A DNA stretch of 64,000 bases from Clostridiales bacterium NK3B98 (GCA_000421005.1 ATWA01000001.1:124001-188000); one strand, 5' to 3'; shown: positions 7,926 through 17,529, numbered from the stretch's first letter. Numbers and translations are program-made. Notes: generated by a model not told the origin, from the sequence alone.

Positions 7926-8942
7926 TCATTTATATCCGTTGGGATTTTTGCTCTGCCAGTGCCACACGTCGTCGCACATCTCCTGAATGCCCTTTTCGGC
8001 CACCCAGCCCAGCTCGTCCCGGGCAAAGGCGGGATCCGCCCAGAAGGCGGGCAGGTCGCCCTCCCGGCGGGGGGCAAACTCATAGGGCAGCTCATGGCCG
8101 CAGCTTTTGGAGAAAGCCTTTACCATCTCCAGCACGCTGGTACCCTTGCCGGTGCCCAGATTGCACACAAACAGGCCGCAGTTCTGCTGAATCTTTTTCA
8201 GCGCCGCAACGTGCCCCTTTGCCAGATCAACCACATGAATGTAGTCCCGCAGACAGGTGCCGTCAGGGGTGGGATAGTCGTTGCCAAAGATGTGCACCAT
8301 GTCCAGCTTGCCCACGGCTACCTTGGCCACATAGGGCATCAGGTTGTTGGGAATGCCGGTGGGGTCTTCGCCGATCTCGCCACTCTCGTGCGCGCCTACC
8401 GGGTTGAAGTACCGCAGCAGCACGGCGTTAAATCCGGGAATGGCCTTGACGGTGTCCTTCAAAATGTATTCGATCATCAGCTTGGTGTTGCCGTAGGGGC
8501 TGGAGGCGGAGCGGGAGACGGGGGTTGCCTCATTATAGGGGACGGGAGCGTCTGCGCCGTACACCGTGGCGGAGGAGGAGAAGATGAAGTTCTTCACATC
8601 ATGCTTTTTCATGGCCGCAAGCAGGCTGAGGGCGGAATCCAGATTGTTCTTGTAGTATTCAATGGGGATACGGGTGCTCTCTCCCACAGCTTTCAGTCCG
8701 GCAAAGTGGATGATGGCGTCAATGTGGTATTTGTCAAAGAGAGCGTCGGTGGCGGCATAGTCGCACAGGTCGATTTCCTCAAAGGGGAAGTCCACGCCGC
8801 ACAGCTTCCGGGTGCGTACCACTGCCTCCATGCAGGAGTTGACAAAATTGTCCGCAACCACAATGTCATAGCCTGCTTTGACCAGTTCAATGCAGGTGTG
8901 GGAGCCGATATAGCCCGCACCGCCGGTGACCAGAATCGTCAT
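7926..8942 (-). CDS. galE: UDP-glucose 4-epimerase
   Basis: This 338-residue extended short-chain dehydrogenase interconverts UDP-galactose and UDP-glucose. The Rossmann motif GGAGYIG is at 7-13, the catalytic Ser lies in FSSSATVYG (121-129), and the YxxxK pair is Y150/K154. The tail RREGDLPAFWADP is typical of GalE. It is first in the Leloir operon, with a GGAGG site before ATG and its own promoter. Confidence 0.97.
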   Translation of the reverse strand: MTILVTGGAGYIGSHTCIELVKAGYDIVVADNFVNSCMEAVVRTRKLCGVDFPFEEIDLCDYAATDALFDKYHIDAIIHFAGLKAVGESTRIPIEYYKNNLDSALSLLAAMKKHDVKNFIFSSSATVYGADAPVPYNEATPVSRSASSPYGNTKLMIEYILKDTVKAIPGFNAVLLRYFNPVGAHESGEIGEDPTGIPNNLMPYVAKVAVGKLDMVHIFGNDYPTPDGTCLRDYIHVVDLAKGHVAALKKIQQNCGLFVCNLGTGKGTSVLEMVKAFSKSCGHELPYEFAPRREGDLPAFWADPAFARDELGWVAEKGIQEMCDDVWHWQSKNPNGYK

Positions 8943-9001
8943 TTTACAAGATCCTCCATTTCTGAACGCAATTTCTGAAGGGAAAGGTTGGAATCACGAC
9001 T

Positions 9002-9030
9002 ATTGTAGCATTGATCCCCTGATTTGGCAA
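9002..9030 (-). promoter_or_regulatory. Promoter of galE-galK-galT
   Basis: On the minus strand, TTGCCA (9025-9030) and TACAAT (9002-9007) are 17 bases apart. The start of transcription would be about 50 bases before the galE ATG. Confidence 0.8.
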
Positions 9031-9449
9031 CTGTGACCAGTAACTTCGCCATCAGAATACTGATTTTTGGTGGTGGTTGCCATAGGCAAATGTGAGCAGA
9101 ACATAACCTGATGTTGTGCTGTGACGAAAATGAGAAAAAACAACAACAATACATAAAAAGGGATAAAGCCCAAAAAACGGAAAAGAAAGTTTTTTCACAG
9201 AAAAAATCCCTTCCTTTTCATGAAAAAACAGAGGAAAAGGAAATAATCACCAAAAATGGAGGAAGAGAAAGCGCCGTTTTGAACATTTGACAGAATGCAG
9301 AAAGCTGATTAGCGAAAGACATTTTGCCATGTGAAAAATACATTCTTCCATTCAACATAATGCCATACCGTAGTAGAATGACTCCATCACAGCAGTCGGA
9401 AAGAACAAAGACTGCAACGAAAACCCCACATCATCAAGGAGGAACTGAA
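9031..9449. other. AT-rich divergent spacer between galE and the sugar ABC operon
   Basis: This stretch is markedly richer in A and T than its surroundings, with A-runs between about 9130 and 9260. It holds no convincing gene. It probably contains the binding-protein promoter and activator sites, but no repeated or palindromic operator could be pinned down. Confidence 0.6.
9351..9379 (+). promoter_or_regulatory. Possible promoter of the sugar ABC operon
   Basis: TTCAAC (9351-9356) and TAGAAT (9374-9379) are 17 bases apart. The -35 match is weak, which would suit an activated promoter (an AraC-type regulator is encoded downstream). A TTGACA at 9287-9292 has no good -10 partner. Confidence 0.35.
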
Positions 9450-10841
9450 ATGAAACAGAAGAAATTGATCGCTCTGCTTCTGGCGCTGGTCATGCTGCTC
9501 TCTCTGGCAGCCTGCGGCGGCGGCAGCAGCAGCTCTGGCTCCGGCGACGCAGCCCCCGCTGGCGACACCGCATCCACCGACGCAGCAGCACCGGCTGACG
9601 CTGCTCCTGCTGACACTGCGTCCGCTGGCGGCGCCCTGACCATCAACATCTGGGACGCCAACCAGCAGGCCGGCATTCAGGAGATCTGCGACGACTGGAC
9701 CGCTGAGAGCGGCATTCCCGTCAAGGTTGAGGTCATTGACTGGGACAACTACTGGACCCTGCTGGAGTCCGGCGCTTCCGGCGGCACCCTGCCTGACGTG
9801 TTCTGGATGCACTCCGACTACGCTCAGATCTACATGGAGAACGACATCCTGCTGGATCTGACCCAGTACATCGCCAACGACGGCGTGGATATGGGCATCT
9901 ATTATCCCGATATCGCTGCCATCTACACCCGCTCCGACGGCAACATCTATGCCCTGCCCAAGGATCACGACACCATCGCCCTGCTGTACAACAAGGCTCT
10001 GTTCGACGAGGCCGGCGTTGCCTATCCCACCGACGACTGGACCTATGAGGATATGTATGAGGCTGCCAAGGCCATCACCGAGGCCACTCCCGACGGCACC
10101 TATGGCTATGCTCTGAACACCTCCAACGATCAGGACGGCTGGTACAACTACATCTACTCCTACGGTGGAAACGTGGTCAACAAGGAAAAGACCGACACCG
10201 CTATCGACGGCCCCGAGGCCAAGGCCGCCATGGAGATGGTCCGCAAGATGCTCACCTGCGCTGTGCCTCAGAGCGTGGTTGCCGAGTCCGGCACCGACTC
10301 CCTGTTCCAGTCCGGCAAGGTGGCTATGATTACCCAGGGCTCCTGGATGATCAACAACTTCTACACTGCTGAGAACTCCGCCGACTACGCATGGGCTATG
10401 ATCCCCTATGCCGATGTCAACGGCGACGGTCAGTGCCAGCCCGAGGAGCGCTCCACTCAGTACAATGGTCTGGGCTGGGCCGCTGCTGCCAACACCAGCA
10501 ATCCCGACGGCGCATGGAGCCTGATTAAGTACCTCTGCTCCGAAGAGGCTCAGAAGAAGCAGGCCGCTCTGGGCGTGACCATGGCTGGTATCCCCGGCAT
10601 CTCCGAGGAATTCGCCAACGCCTTCGCCGGCATGGACGTGTCCGCTTTCATCAAGGTGGAGACCGAGGGCACTCTGGAAGCTCGTCCCGGCACCCGTAAC
10701 TCCGGCGTGTGGCAGACTCCCATGAAGTCCACTGAGGGCTTCCAGCCTGCTTTCGCTGACCCCTCCAACCCCGAGCTGATGAGCACTGCCTGCGATAACG
10801 TGGCAGCGATGATCCGCAACGCCATCGCTGAGGGCAACTGA
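9450..10841 (+). CDS. Sugar ABC transporter substrate-binding lipoprotein
   Basis: The 463-residue product begins with a lipoprotein signal (MKQKKLIALLLALVMLLSLA) and a lipobox LAAC with Cys22, then a Ser/Gly/Ala/Asp linker to about residue 60. The remainder is an extracytoplasmic solute-binding protein of the carbohydrate family 1 type (ITEATPDGTYGYA, GKVAMITQGSWM, AAANTSNPDGAWSLIKYL). The ATG at 9450 has an AAGGAGG site; a longer in-frame start at 9324 would bury the signal peptide. It likely captures an alpha-galactoside, inferred from the neighbouring GH36 gene. Confidence 0.93.
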   Translation: MKQKKLIALLLALVMLLSLAACGGGSSSSGSGDAAPAGDTASTDAAAPADAAPADTASAGGALTINIWDANQQAGIQEICDDWTAESGIPVKVEVIDWDNYWTLLESGASGGTLPDVFWMHSDYAQIYMENDILLDLTQYIANDGVDMGIYYPDIAAIYTRSDGNIYALPKDHDTIALLYNKALFDEAGVAYPTDDWTYEDMYEAAKAITEATPDGTYGYALNTSNDQDGWYNYIYSYGGNVVNKEKTDTAIDGPEAKAAMEMVRKMLTCAVPQSVVAESGTDSLFQSGKVAMITQGSWMINNFYTAENSADYAWAMIPYADVNGDGQCQPEERSTQYNGLGWAAAANTSNPDGAWSLIKYLCSEEAQKKQAALGVTMAGIPGISEEFANAFAGMDVSAFIKVETEGTLEARPGTRNSGVWQTPMKSTEGFQPAFADPSNPELMSTACDNVAAMIRNAIAEGN

Positions 10842-10880
10842 TTCTCCCTTTGAATCCGCTGTAAATTCATAGGCAATGCA

Positions 10881-10910
10881 GGCGGGCCGACTGTTCGCGG
10901 TTGGCCCGCC
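10881..10910 (+). other. Intercistronic GC-rich hairpin between binding protein and permease genes
   Basis: GGCGGGCCGAC (10881-10891) pairs over 11 positions with GTTGGCCCGCC (10900-10910). No U-tract follows, so it is more likely an mRNA-stabilising or partial-termination element that favours the binding protein over the permeases, as known in other sugar ABC operons. Confidence 0.7.
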
Positions 10911-10945
10911 TGTTCGTATTAAAGAAACGAATAGGAGGGAGCACA

Positions 10946-11836
10946 TTGAAAAAGAGCAAGATGACAGCGGCGGCGAAGAACGAAGCAATCTGGGCATGGG
11001 CATTTATTCTCCCCACCATGCTGGGCCTGATTATTTTGAACTTCTACCCGGTGTTCAATACCATCTACCAGTCCTTCTGCAAGACCGGCGACTTCGGCAA
11101 GGGCAATACCTTTGTGGGCGTGGCCAACTATCAGAAGGCGTTTGCAACCCCTGAGACGCTGCAAGCCCTTTGGAATACGGTAAAATACGCCCTGATTGAG
11201 GTACCCTTTGGCGTTATCATCGCTCTGGTGCTGGCTGTGTTCCTGAACAAGAAGCTGAAGGGCACCAGCGCGTACCGTACCATCTTCTTCCTGCCCATGG
11301 TCTGCGCCCCTGCGGCTGTGGCAATGGTCTGGAAGTGGCTGTACAACCAGCAGTTCGGCCTGTTCAACAACGTGTTCCACACCAATATCGGCTGGACCTC
11401 CGACCCCAAGATCGCATGGATTTCCGTGGGCATCATCGGCGTGTGGTCCATCATCGGCTACAACATGGTGCTGTTCATCTCCGGCTTGCAGGAGATTCCC
11501 TTTGACTACTACGAGGCGGCCATGATCGACGGTGCCACCGGCATCCGTCAGTTCTTCCACATCACTGTGCCACTGCTCAGCCCCACCACCTTCTTCATCG
11601 TCCAGACCCGTGTGATCGGCGCGCTTACCGTGTTCGATCTGATGTTCATGGTCATCGACAAGACCAGCGGCGCTCTGCCCAACGTGCAGTCCATCGTCTA
11701 TGTCTTCTACAAGTACGCCTTTGACCAGGGCAACAAGGGCTATGGCGCCGCTATCGTCATGATTCTGGTGGTCTTCATTATGATCGTCACCGTCATCATG
11801 CAGAGGGCGGAGAAGAAGCTCGTGTTCTACAACTGA
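10946..11836 (+). CDS. Sugar ABC transporter permease (MalF-like)
   Basis: This 296-residue integral membrane protein has six predicted membrane segments and the permease EAA loop (YYEAAMIDGATGIRQFFHITVPLL). It is of the MalF/UgpA-type group. The start is taken as TTG at 10946 because an AGGAGGG ribosome site ends 6 bases before it; the frame can be extended to a TTG at 10901, but that lies inside the hairpin. It forms a heteromeric channel with the next permease. No ATPase gene is present in the locus. Confidence 0.92.
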   Translation: MKKSKMTAAAKNEAIWAWAFILPTMLGLIILNFYPVFNTIYQSFCKTGDFGKGNTFVGVANYQKAFATPETLQALWNTVKYALIEVPFGVIIALVLAVFLNKKLKGTSAYRTIFFLPMVCAPAAVAMVWKWLYNQQFGLFNNVFHTNIGWTSDPKIAWISVGIIGVWSIIGYNMVLFISGLQEIPFDYYEAAMIDGATGIRQFFHITVPLLSPTTFFIVQTRVIGALTVFDLMFMVIDKTSGALPNVQSIVYVFYKYAFDQGNKGYGAAIVMILVVFIMIVTVIMQRAEKKLVFYN

Positions 11837-11854
11837 GAAAGGGGGAGCTGAACT

Positions 11855-12697
11855 ATGGAAAGCGCACGCGCAAGAGCGAGAGCAAGCAAAGTGGTCATGT
11901 ATATCATTCTGACCATTATGGCATTCATTATGCTGGTTCCCTTCGCATGGATGATTCTGACCGCCCTGAAAACCAATCAGGAGGCCATCTCCGTTGACCC
12001 CTTCTACATCTTCCCCAGCAATGGCTGGCACTGGGAGACCTTTGGCGAGGTCTGGAAGAGCTACAACTTCGTGGTGCTGTATAAGAACACCCTGTTGATG
12101 ATCTTCTTCCGTGTGGTCTGCGCCTGCCTCACTGCCACCATGGCAGGTTACGCCTTCGGACGTCTCCGCTTCCCCGGCAAGAACCTGATGTTCTCTCTGG
12201 TGCTGATCCAGATGATGATCCCCTCTCAGATCTTCATCATCCCTCAGTACCTGATGGTATCCAAGCTGGGCTGGCTGAACACCACCGCCGGTCTGGTCTT
12301 CCCCGGTATCGTCACCGCCTTTGGTACCTATCTGCTAAAGACGGGCTATCAGGGCTTGCCCAAGGATCTGGAAGAGGCCGCCGGCATTGACGGGTGCAAC
12401 ATCGGCCAGAAGTTCCTGCTCATCATGATGCCCCTGACCCGGTCCTCCATGGTCTCTCTGGGCATCTTCACCGCACTGTTCGCCTTTAAGGACCTGATGT
12501 GGCCCATGATCGTCTGCTCCAGCGTGGAGACCACAACGCTGGCTGCCGGTCTGGCGAAGGCACAGGGTCAGTATTCCAGCAACTATCCTCAGATGATGGC
12601 TGCTGCGGTGCTGGCGGTCATCCCCATGATCGTCATTTATGTGATCTTCCAGAAGCAGTTCGTGGAAGGCATCGCTACCTCCGGCGGCAAGCTGTAA
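11855..12697 (+). CDS. Sugar ABC transporter permease (MalG-like)
   Basis: This 280-residue protein has six predicted membrane segments, and the EAA loop reads EEAAGIDGCNIGQKFLLIMMP. The carbohydrate MalG-type C-terminus FQKQFVEGIATSGGKL is complete. It lies 18 bases after the first permease with a good ribosome site (AAAGGGGGAG). Together with the lipoprotein it would import an oligosaccharide, using a shared MsmX-like ATPase encoded elsewhere (inference). Confidence 0.93.
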   Translation: MESARARARASKVVMYIILTIMAFIMLVPFAWMILTALKTNQEAISVDPFYIFPSNGWHWETFGEVWKSYNFVVLYKNTLLMIFFRVVCACLTATMAGYAFGRLRFPGKNLMFSLVLIQMMIPSQIFIIPQYLMVSKLGWLNTTAGLVFPGIVTAFGTYLLKTGYQGLPKDLEEAAGIDGCNIGQKFLLIMMPLTRSSMVSLGIFTALFAFKDLMWPMIVCSSVETTTLAAGLAKAQGQYSSNYPQMMAAAVLAVIPMIVIYVIFQKQFVEGIATSGGKL

Positions 12698-12723
12698 GCC
12701 GCTGTCGGGGAAAACGAGTACCC

Positions 12724-12763
12724 AACGGCCAGAGGTGTTTTCTGTATGCCTCTGGCCGTTTTT
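12724..12763 (+). terminator. Intrinsic terminator of the sugar ABC operon
   Basis: AACGGCCAGAGG (12724-12735) pairs perfectly with CCTCTGGCCGTT (12749-12760), followed by T's. Confidence 0.9.
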
Positions 12764-12889
12764 ATGAAGGGAACACTGGATTGCGCAGCACGACCTGTCC
12801 ATCGGTTTCCCGATCATGCTTACCCGGACATACTCAAATGGTGTGGGTGTGTGCGGGCAGGTATTATCATGCGGAGAAGGAGAAAAAAC

Positions 12890-13804
12890 GTGGAAGTGTT
12901 TTTGGGCAATCAGCCGGAACAGCAGCAGGTGAAGCAATACCGCTGCCTTTCCTTCCATCAGCACCAGACCGAGGAGATTTATCTCCGGCTGTGCGGCATT
13001 GAAAACTGCCAGAGCGGGCAGTATTTCGCCGTCCGTTCCGGTCGTCCCGGCTACCACCTGCATGTGATTTTGTCCGGTAAGGGCGTGCTGTGGGTGGACG
13101 GGCGGCAGCAGGAGCTGCACTTTGGTCAGATGTTCCTCACCAAACCGGGGGAGTCCACCTGGTATCGGGCGGATGAGACCGACCCGTGGAGCTACTGCTG
13201 GATGACCTTCGACGGGACGTTGGCAAAGGGCTATGCGGAGAATGCCGGGTTCAAAGAGGGCATCAACTGGCTCAACTGCCATGTGGACCAGCAGCACTTT
13301 TACAGCCTGTGCCGTCAGGTGCTGAGTCAGCCGGAGCTGAATATCGCCAACGATATTATGCGCCTTGGTCTGCTGATGGAGTATATCGCATGGGCGGTGA
13401 AGTCCAACTACCAGTCCGAGCAGGAGGAACAGCGCCGCCACGAGTACGCCCCGGACATTTACGTCCAGTATGCGGTGGACTTTATCAACGAGAACTATAT
13501 CACCGCCCGGATTACCGACGTGGCGGGATATATCGGCATTCACCGCAGCTATCTCACCAGCATTTTCAAAAAGAAAATGGGCATCTCCCCTCAGGAGTAC
13601 CTGCTGCAATGCCGGTTGAAGCACAGCGCCCGGCTGCTGCTGGAGACTGACCTGCCCATACAGGAGATTTCCCGCCGGGTGGGATATGACAACCCGCTGA
13701 CCTTTTCCAAGGTGTTTAAACGGTTTTACGGGGTCAGCCCCCGAAACTACCGGATTGACAATGCAGAAAATCGGGATACTGCCAAAGACAACAGAGAGGA
13801 ATAA
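12890..13804 (+). CDS. AraC-family transcriptional regulator
   Basis: The 304-residue protein has an N-terminal cupin-like sugar-sensing domain (GYHLHVILSGKGVLWVDG; GQMFLTKPGE) and a C-terminal double helix-turn-helix of AraC type (about 200-300: ITDVAGYIGIHRSYLTSIF and IQEISRRVGYDNPLTFSKVF). This is the arrangement of MsmR/RafR-type activators of alpha-galactoside genes. The GTG at 12890 follows a GGAG site by 7 bases and is preferred; ATG 12869 is an alternative. The alpha-galactosidase gene follows 18 bases later, so it probably activates this locus. Confidence 0.92.
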   Translation: MEVFLGNQPEQQQVKQYRCLSFHQHQTEEIYLRLCGIENCQSGQYFAVRSGRPGYHLHVILSGKGVLWVDGRQQELHFGQMFLTKPGESTWYRADETDPWSYCWMTFDGTLAKGYAENAGFKEGINWLNCHVDQQHFYSLCRQVLSQPELNIANDIMRLGLLMEYIAWAVKSNYQSEQEEQRRHEYAPDIYVQYAVDFINENYITARITDVAGYIGIHRSYLTSIFKKKMGISPQEYLLQCRLKHSARLLLETDLPIQEISRRVGYDNPLTFSKVFKRFYGVSPRNYRIDNAENRDTAKDNREE

Positions 13805-13822
13805 AAGAAGGGAGCCGAGCTT

Positions 13823-16021
13823 ATGAGCATCCGTTACGATCAGGCACATCAACTGCTGACCCTTGAGACCGACCACACCAGCTACCAAATGCGGGTGGAC
13901 GACAATGGGTTTCTCCACCACCAGTACTACGGACGTAAAATCGACGGAGCGGAGATGACCTATCTCCATGTGAACGCAGACCGTGGCTTTTCGGGAAACC
14001 CCTATATCCTCCGCAACAACCGCACCTTCTCGCTGGACACCTTCCCTCAGGAGTATACCTCCTTCGGCGTAGGGGACTACCGGATCAACTCCATCGCCGT
14101 CACCAACGGGGACGGCAGCTATGCCGCAGACTTCCGCTATCTCTCCCACCAGATTTTCCCCGGCAAGTATACCATCCCTGGTATGCCCACCGTCTATGAC
14201 GACAAGGACGAGGCGGAGACACTGGTGATTACCACCCAGGACCCGGTGACCAAGCTCACCGTCAAGCTGTATTACGGCGTGTTCCCCTCCACGGATGTGA
14301 TTACCCGCTGCGCCGAGATTGTCAACAATGGGCAGGAGGAGGTCACCCTGCTCAAGGCGGATTCCATCTGTCTGGATATGCCCTTTGGCAAGTGGGATCT
14401 GGTACACTTCCACGGTCGGCACTGTCTGGAGCGGCAGGTGGAGCGCAGCCCCCTGATTCACTCCATCCAGACCATCGCCTCCAAGCGGGGCATGACCAGC
14501 CATCACCACAACCCCTTTGTCATTCTCTGCGACCACAGCGCCAACGAGGACTATGGCGACTGCTTTGGCCTGATGTTCATGTACTCCGGCAACCACAAGA
14601 CGGAGATCGAGGTGGATCAGCTGGAAAACGTCCGGGTGTGCATGGGCATCCATGACGCTCAGTTCCGGTGGAAGCTGTCCACCGGGGAGAGCTTCCACAC
14701 CCCGGAGGTGATTCTCTCCTTCTCAGCGCAGGGCTTTACCCAGCTCAGCCACAACTATCATGACCTGATCCGCCACAATGTTTGCCGGGGGGAATACAAG
14801 CTGGCCCGCCGCCCGGTGCTGATTAACAACTGGGAGGCCACCTACTTCACCTTTGATGAGGACAAGCTGCTGAGCATTGCCCGGCAGGCTTCTGAGCTGG
14901 GGGTAGAGCTGTTCGTACTGGACGACGGATGGTTTGGCAACCGGAACGACGATAACGCCGGACTGGGTGACTGGTTTGTCAACCGGGAAAAGCTGCCCCA
15001 CGGCCTCACCGGGCTGGCAGAGGAAGTGAATAAGCTGGGGATGAAGTTCGGTCTCTGGATTGAGCCGGAGATGGTGAACGAGAACTCACAGCTCTACCGC
15101 GCCCACCCGGACTGGGTGTTTGCCGCTCCCCACCGCAGCCCCATGACCGGACGGAACCAGCTGGTGCTGGATATGTCCCGGAAGGAAGTGGTGGATTATC
15201 TCTACGACGCCATCTCCAAGCTGCTGCGGGAGAGTCATATTGAGTACATCAAGTGGGACATGAACCGTCCCATCTCCGACGTGTACTCCCACGGCGCGCC
15301 CAGAGAGCGTCAGGGCGAGATCAGCCATCGGTATGTGCTGGGGGTGTACGACCTGATGAACCGGCTTACCTCCCACTTCCCCCATGTGCTGTTTGAGGGC
15401 TGCGCCGGCGGCGGCGGACGGTTCGACCCGGCGATTTTGTCCTACTCCCCCCAGATCTGGCTCAGTGACGACACCGACCCCATCGAGCGGATTAAGATTC
15501 AGTACGGCTCCTCCTTCGGCTACCCCGTCTCCACCATGGGCGCCCACGTCTCCGCCTCTCCCAACCATCAGACGGGACGCACCACGCCCCTGAAAACCAG
15601 AGGGGTAGTGGCTATGTCCGGCACCTTCGGCTATGAGCTGGACCCCAACAAGCTCAGCGAGGAGGATAAAGCGGAGATCAAGACCCAGATTGCCGACTTT
15701 AAGCGGTATTACTGGCTGATTCAGGACGGCAGATACTACCGCCTTACCGACTTGGAGGAGGGCAACTTCTACACTGCGTGGCAGTTCGTCGCCCGGGACG
15801 GCAGCGAGACGCTGGTGAATATGGTGGTCAATTCTCCCCAGCCCAACTCCCTGCTCATCCACATCCGGCTGAAAGGGCTGGACCCGGACGCTATCTATGT
15901 GCTGGACAACGACGGCAGCCGCTATTCCGGCGCTGCCCTGATGTACGGCGGCTTTACCTTCCCCCTGATGAGCGGCGACTATCCCGCTGAGCAGATTCAC
16001 TTTGTTCGGGAGCAGGCATGA
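13823..16021 (+). CDS. Alpha-galactosidase (GH36)
   Basis: The 732-residue enzyme matches the length of GH36 AgaA/RafA-type alpha-galactosidases, which remove alpha-1,6 galactose from melibiose, raffinose and stachyose. The catalytic nucleophile is D479 in YIKWDMNR and the acid/base is D549 in LSDDTDP. FVLDDGWFGNRNDDNAGLGDW, the WIEPEM motif and EGCAGGGGRFD are also family landmarks. No signal peptide is present, so it acts in the cytoplasm on imported sugar. The next gene overlaps its stop by 4 bases. Confidence 0.96.
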   Translation: MSIRYDQAHQLLTLETDHTSYQMRVDDNGFLHHQYYGRKIDGAEMTYLHVNADRGFSGNPYILRNNRTFSLDTFPQEYTSFGVGDYRINSIAVTNGDGSYAADFRYLSHQIFPGKYTIPGMPTVYDDKDEAETLVITTQDPVTKLTVKLYYGVFPSTDVITRCAEIVNNGQEEVTLLKADSICLDMPFGKWDLVHFHGRHCLERQVERSPLIHSIQTIASKRGMTSHHHNPFVILCDHSANEDYGDCFGLMFMYSGNHKTEIEVDQLENVRVCMGIHDAQFRWKLSTGESFHTPEVILSFSAQGFTQLSHNYHDLIRHNVCRGEYKLARRPVLINNWEATYFTFDEDKLLSIARQASELGVELFVLDDGWFGNRNDDNAGLGDWFVNREKLPHGLTGLAEEVNKLGMKFGLWIEPEMVNENSQLYRAHPDWVFAAPHRSPMTGRNQLVLDMSRKEVVDYLYDAISKLLRESHIEYIKWDMNRPISDVYSHGAPRERQGEISHRYVLGVYDLMNRLTSHFPHVLFEGCAGGGGRFDPAILSYSPQIWLSDDTDPIERIKIQYGSSFGYPVSTMGAHVSASPNHQTGRTTPLKTRGVVAMSGTFGYELDPNKLSEEDKAEIKTQIADFKRYYWLIQDGRYYRLTDLEEGNFYTAWQFVARDGSETLVNMVVNSPQPNSLLIHIRLKGLDPDAIYVLDNDGSRYSGAALMYGGFTFPLMSGDYPAEQIHFVREQA

Positions 16022-16710
16022 GCAGATTGCAGCAGTGGTTTCGTTCCGAACGGCAGAAAATCTCTGCCCTGTCTCCCAAGGCAGCGGCGGAGTATATCTG
16101 GCAGTATTATAAGCTGTGGATTGTGGGCGTGGTCTGTCTGGTGTCGCTGGTCCTCTTCGGGGTGCATCAGTACCGCCACAATATCGGCGACCACTGGCTC
16201 TATGTGTCTTTTGTGAACACAAGGGCGGAGGTGGGAGACGGTTCTGAATTGTGGCAGGGCTATGTGGAAAAAACCGGGTATGACCTGAGCCAAGCCAACG
16301 TCACCTTCAACAACGAGGCATGGTTTGACTATGCCGACAACCACGCCCGGGGCAACACCTACTATCAGATTTTTGTGGGCTTTATTGACGCCGGGATTCT
16401 GGACGCCGCCACCATGTCCCCTGAGGCGCTGGAGGAGTTTGGCAAAACCGGACGGTTTCTGGACTGGAACCGGGAGGAGTGCGCCTCCCTCCGGGCAAAA
16501 TACGGGGACCGGCTGATTTATGCTCTGCCCATCGACACAGAGTACAGCACCGACCCGGTGCCCGTCGGCATTGACATCAGCGACAGCATCCTCATGACGG
16601 AGTACCACATCTACCCCGAGGGAGAGGGCTGTGCGCTGGGGATTGGCGCTTTCTCCCAGCATTTGGAGGCAGTAGAGGCGTTTTTGGACTACATTCTCCC
16701 CGCAGAGTGA
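16018..16710 (+). CDS. Unknown single-pass membrane protein in alpha-galactoside operon
   Basis: I do not recognise this 230-residue protein. Residues 1-30 are polar and basic, one membrane helix lies at about 31-50 (LWIVGVVCLVSLVLFGVHQY), and the remaining 180 residues are hydrophilic and acidic and likely lie outside the cell. The ATGA overlap with the alpha-galactosidase stop indicates translational coupling. A YesL-type membrane protein follows 16 bases later, so the two may work together. Sugar-related function is inferred from position only. Confidence 0.8.
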   Translation: MSRLQQWFRSERQKISALSPKAAAEYIWQYYKLWIVGVVCLVSLVLFGVHQYRHNIGDHWLYVSFVNTRAEVGDGSELWQGYVEKTGYDLSQANVTFNNEAWFDYADNHARGNTYYQIFVGFIDAGILDAATMSPEALEEFGKTGRFLDWNREECASLRAKYGDRLIYALPIDTEYSTDPVPVGIDISDSILMTEYHIYPEGEGCALGIGAFSQHLEAVEAFLDYILPAE

Positions 16711-16726
16711 ATGAAGGTGGTAACCC

Positions 16727-17509
16727 ATGCGTGAATTATTGAGTGGATTTCTCAGCAACGAGAGCGCCTTCGGGCGGCTGATGACCCGGTGGGGCATTAT
16801 CATCGGGGCAAATCTCATGTTCATTCTGTTCAGCCTGCCTGTGGTGACCACCGGAGCGGCCTTTGTGGCGCTGTACCACGTCATGCTGAAAACCCTCCGG
16901 GGAGACGGGGTACTCAACCCCTTCAAGCAGTTCTGGATTGGCTTTCGTTCCAACTTCAAACAGGCGACTCTGGCATGGCTGGCGTTTCTCGCCCTGATTG
17001 CCTTTGCTGTGGTGGATTTGCGTGTCTGTCAACAGGCGGGAGGCTTCATCGCCCTGTTTCGCTATCCGCTGTACGGGGTGCTGACGCTGGTGGTGCTGGC
17101 GGGGGTATGCCTTGCGCCCACCATGGCGGCGTTTTCGGATACCCTGCCCCATCTGGTGAGAAACGGTCTGTTTTTCGCCCTGAAAAAGCCGTGGAAGGCG
17201 TTGGTGATGCTCTTTTTCAACGTCTTTCCCCTGTATCTCACCTATACGGATGTGCAGTATCAGCCCCTCTACGCCTTTTTATGGACGCTGTTCGGCTTTG
17301 GCGCGGTTGCCATGCTGGGGGCAAGACTGCTGCTGCCGGAGTTTGCCCCCTTCCTCCCGCTGGTGGATGCCTGCGGAGACTTTATTCTGGACGAGCAGGG
17401 AAACCGTCTCCCGGCGAATGCGGTGGCAGAGGTGGAGGAGGAAGCATCCTCCGCCCCGGAAAAGAGCGAGGCGGAAATTCTGGAAGAGATGAAAAAGCTG
17501 GGTATGTGA
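16727..17509 (+). CDS. YesL/DUF624-family membrane protein
   Basis: This 260-residue protein starts with the DUF624 pattern (NLMFILFSLPVVTTGAAFVALYHVM) and has about five membrane helices followed by an acidic tail of about 40 residues rich in Glu (VEEEASSAPEKSEAEILEEM). DUF624 members such as YesL are habitually encoded within carbohydrate ABC/glycosidase operons of Firmicutes, but their molecular role is not established. It lies within the alpha-galactosidase operon. Confidence 0.87.
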   Translation: MRELLSGFLSNESAFGRLMTRWGIIIGANLMFILFSLPVVTTGAAFVALYHVMLKTLRGDGVLNPFKQFWIGFRSNFKQATLAWLAFLALIAFAVVDLRVCQQAGGFIALFRYPLYGVLTLVVLAGVCLAPTMAAFSDTLPHLVRNGLFFALKKPWKALVMLFFNVFPLYLTYTDVQYQPLYAFLWTLFGFGAVAMLGARLLLPEFAPFLPLVDACGDFILDEQGNRLPANAVAEVEEEASSAPEKSEAEILEEMKKLGM

Positions 17510-17529
17510 CCAGTGAAGGAGGAAAATAG

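Noticed and set aside
5174-8407. Very long open frame on the plus strand over galT, galK and galE
   Set aside because: It mirrors real genes on the other strand, has a low-complexity Val/Gly/His-rich protein without domains, and the three minus-strand genes carry complete motifs. Codon bias creates such shadows.
12335-14698. Minus-strand open frame across the permease, AraC and alpha-galactosidase genes
   Set aside because: It crosses a terminator and several real genes and shows no domain.
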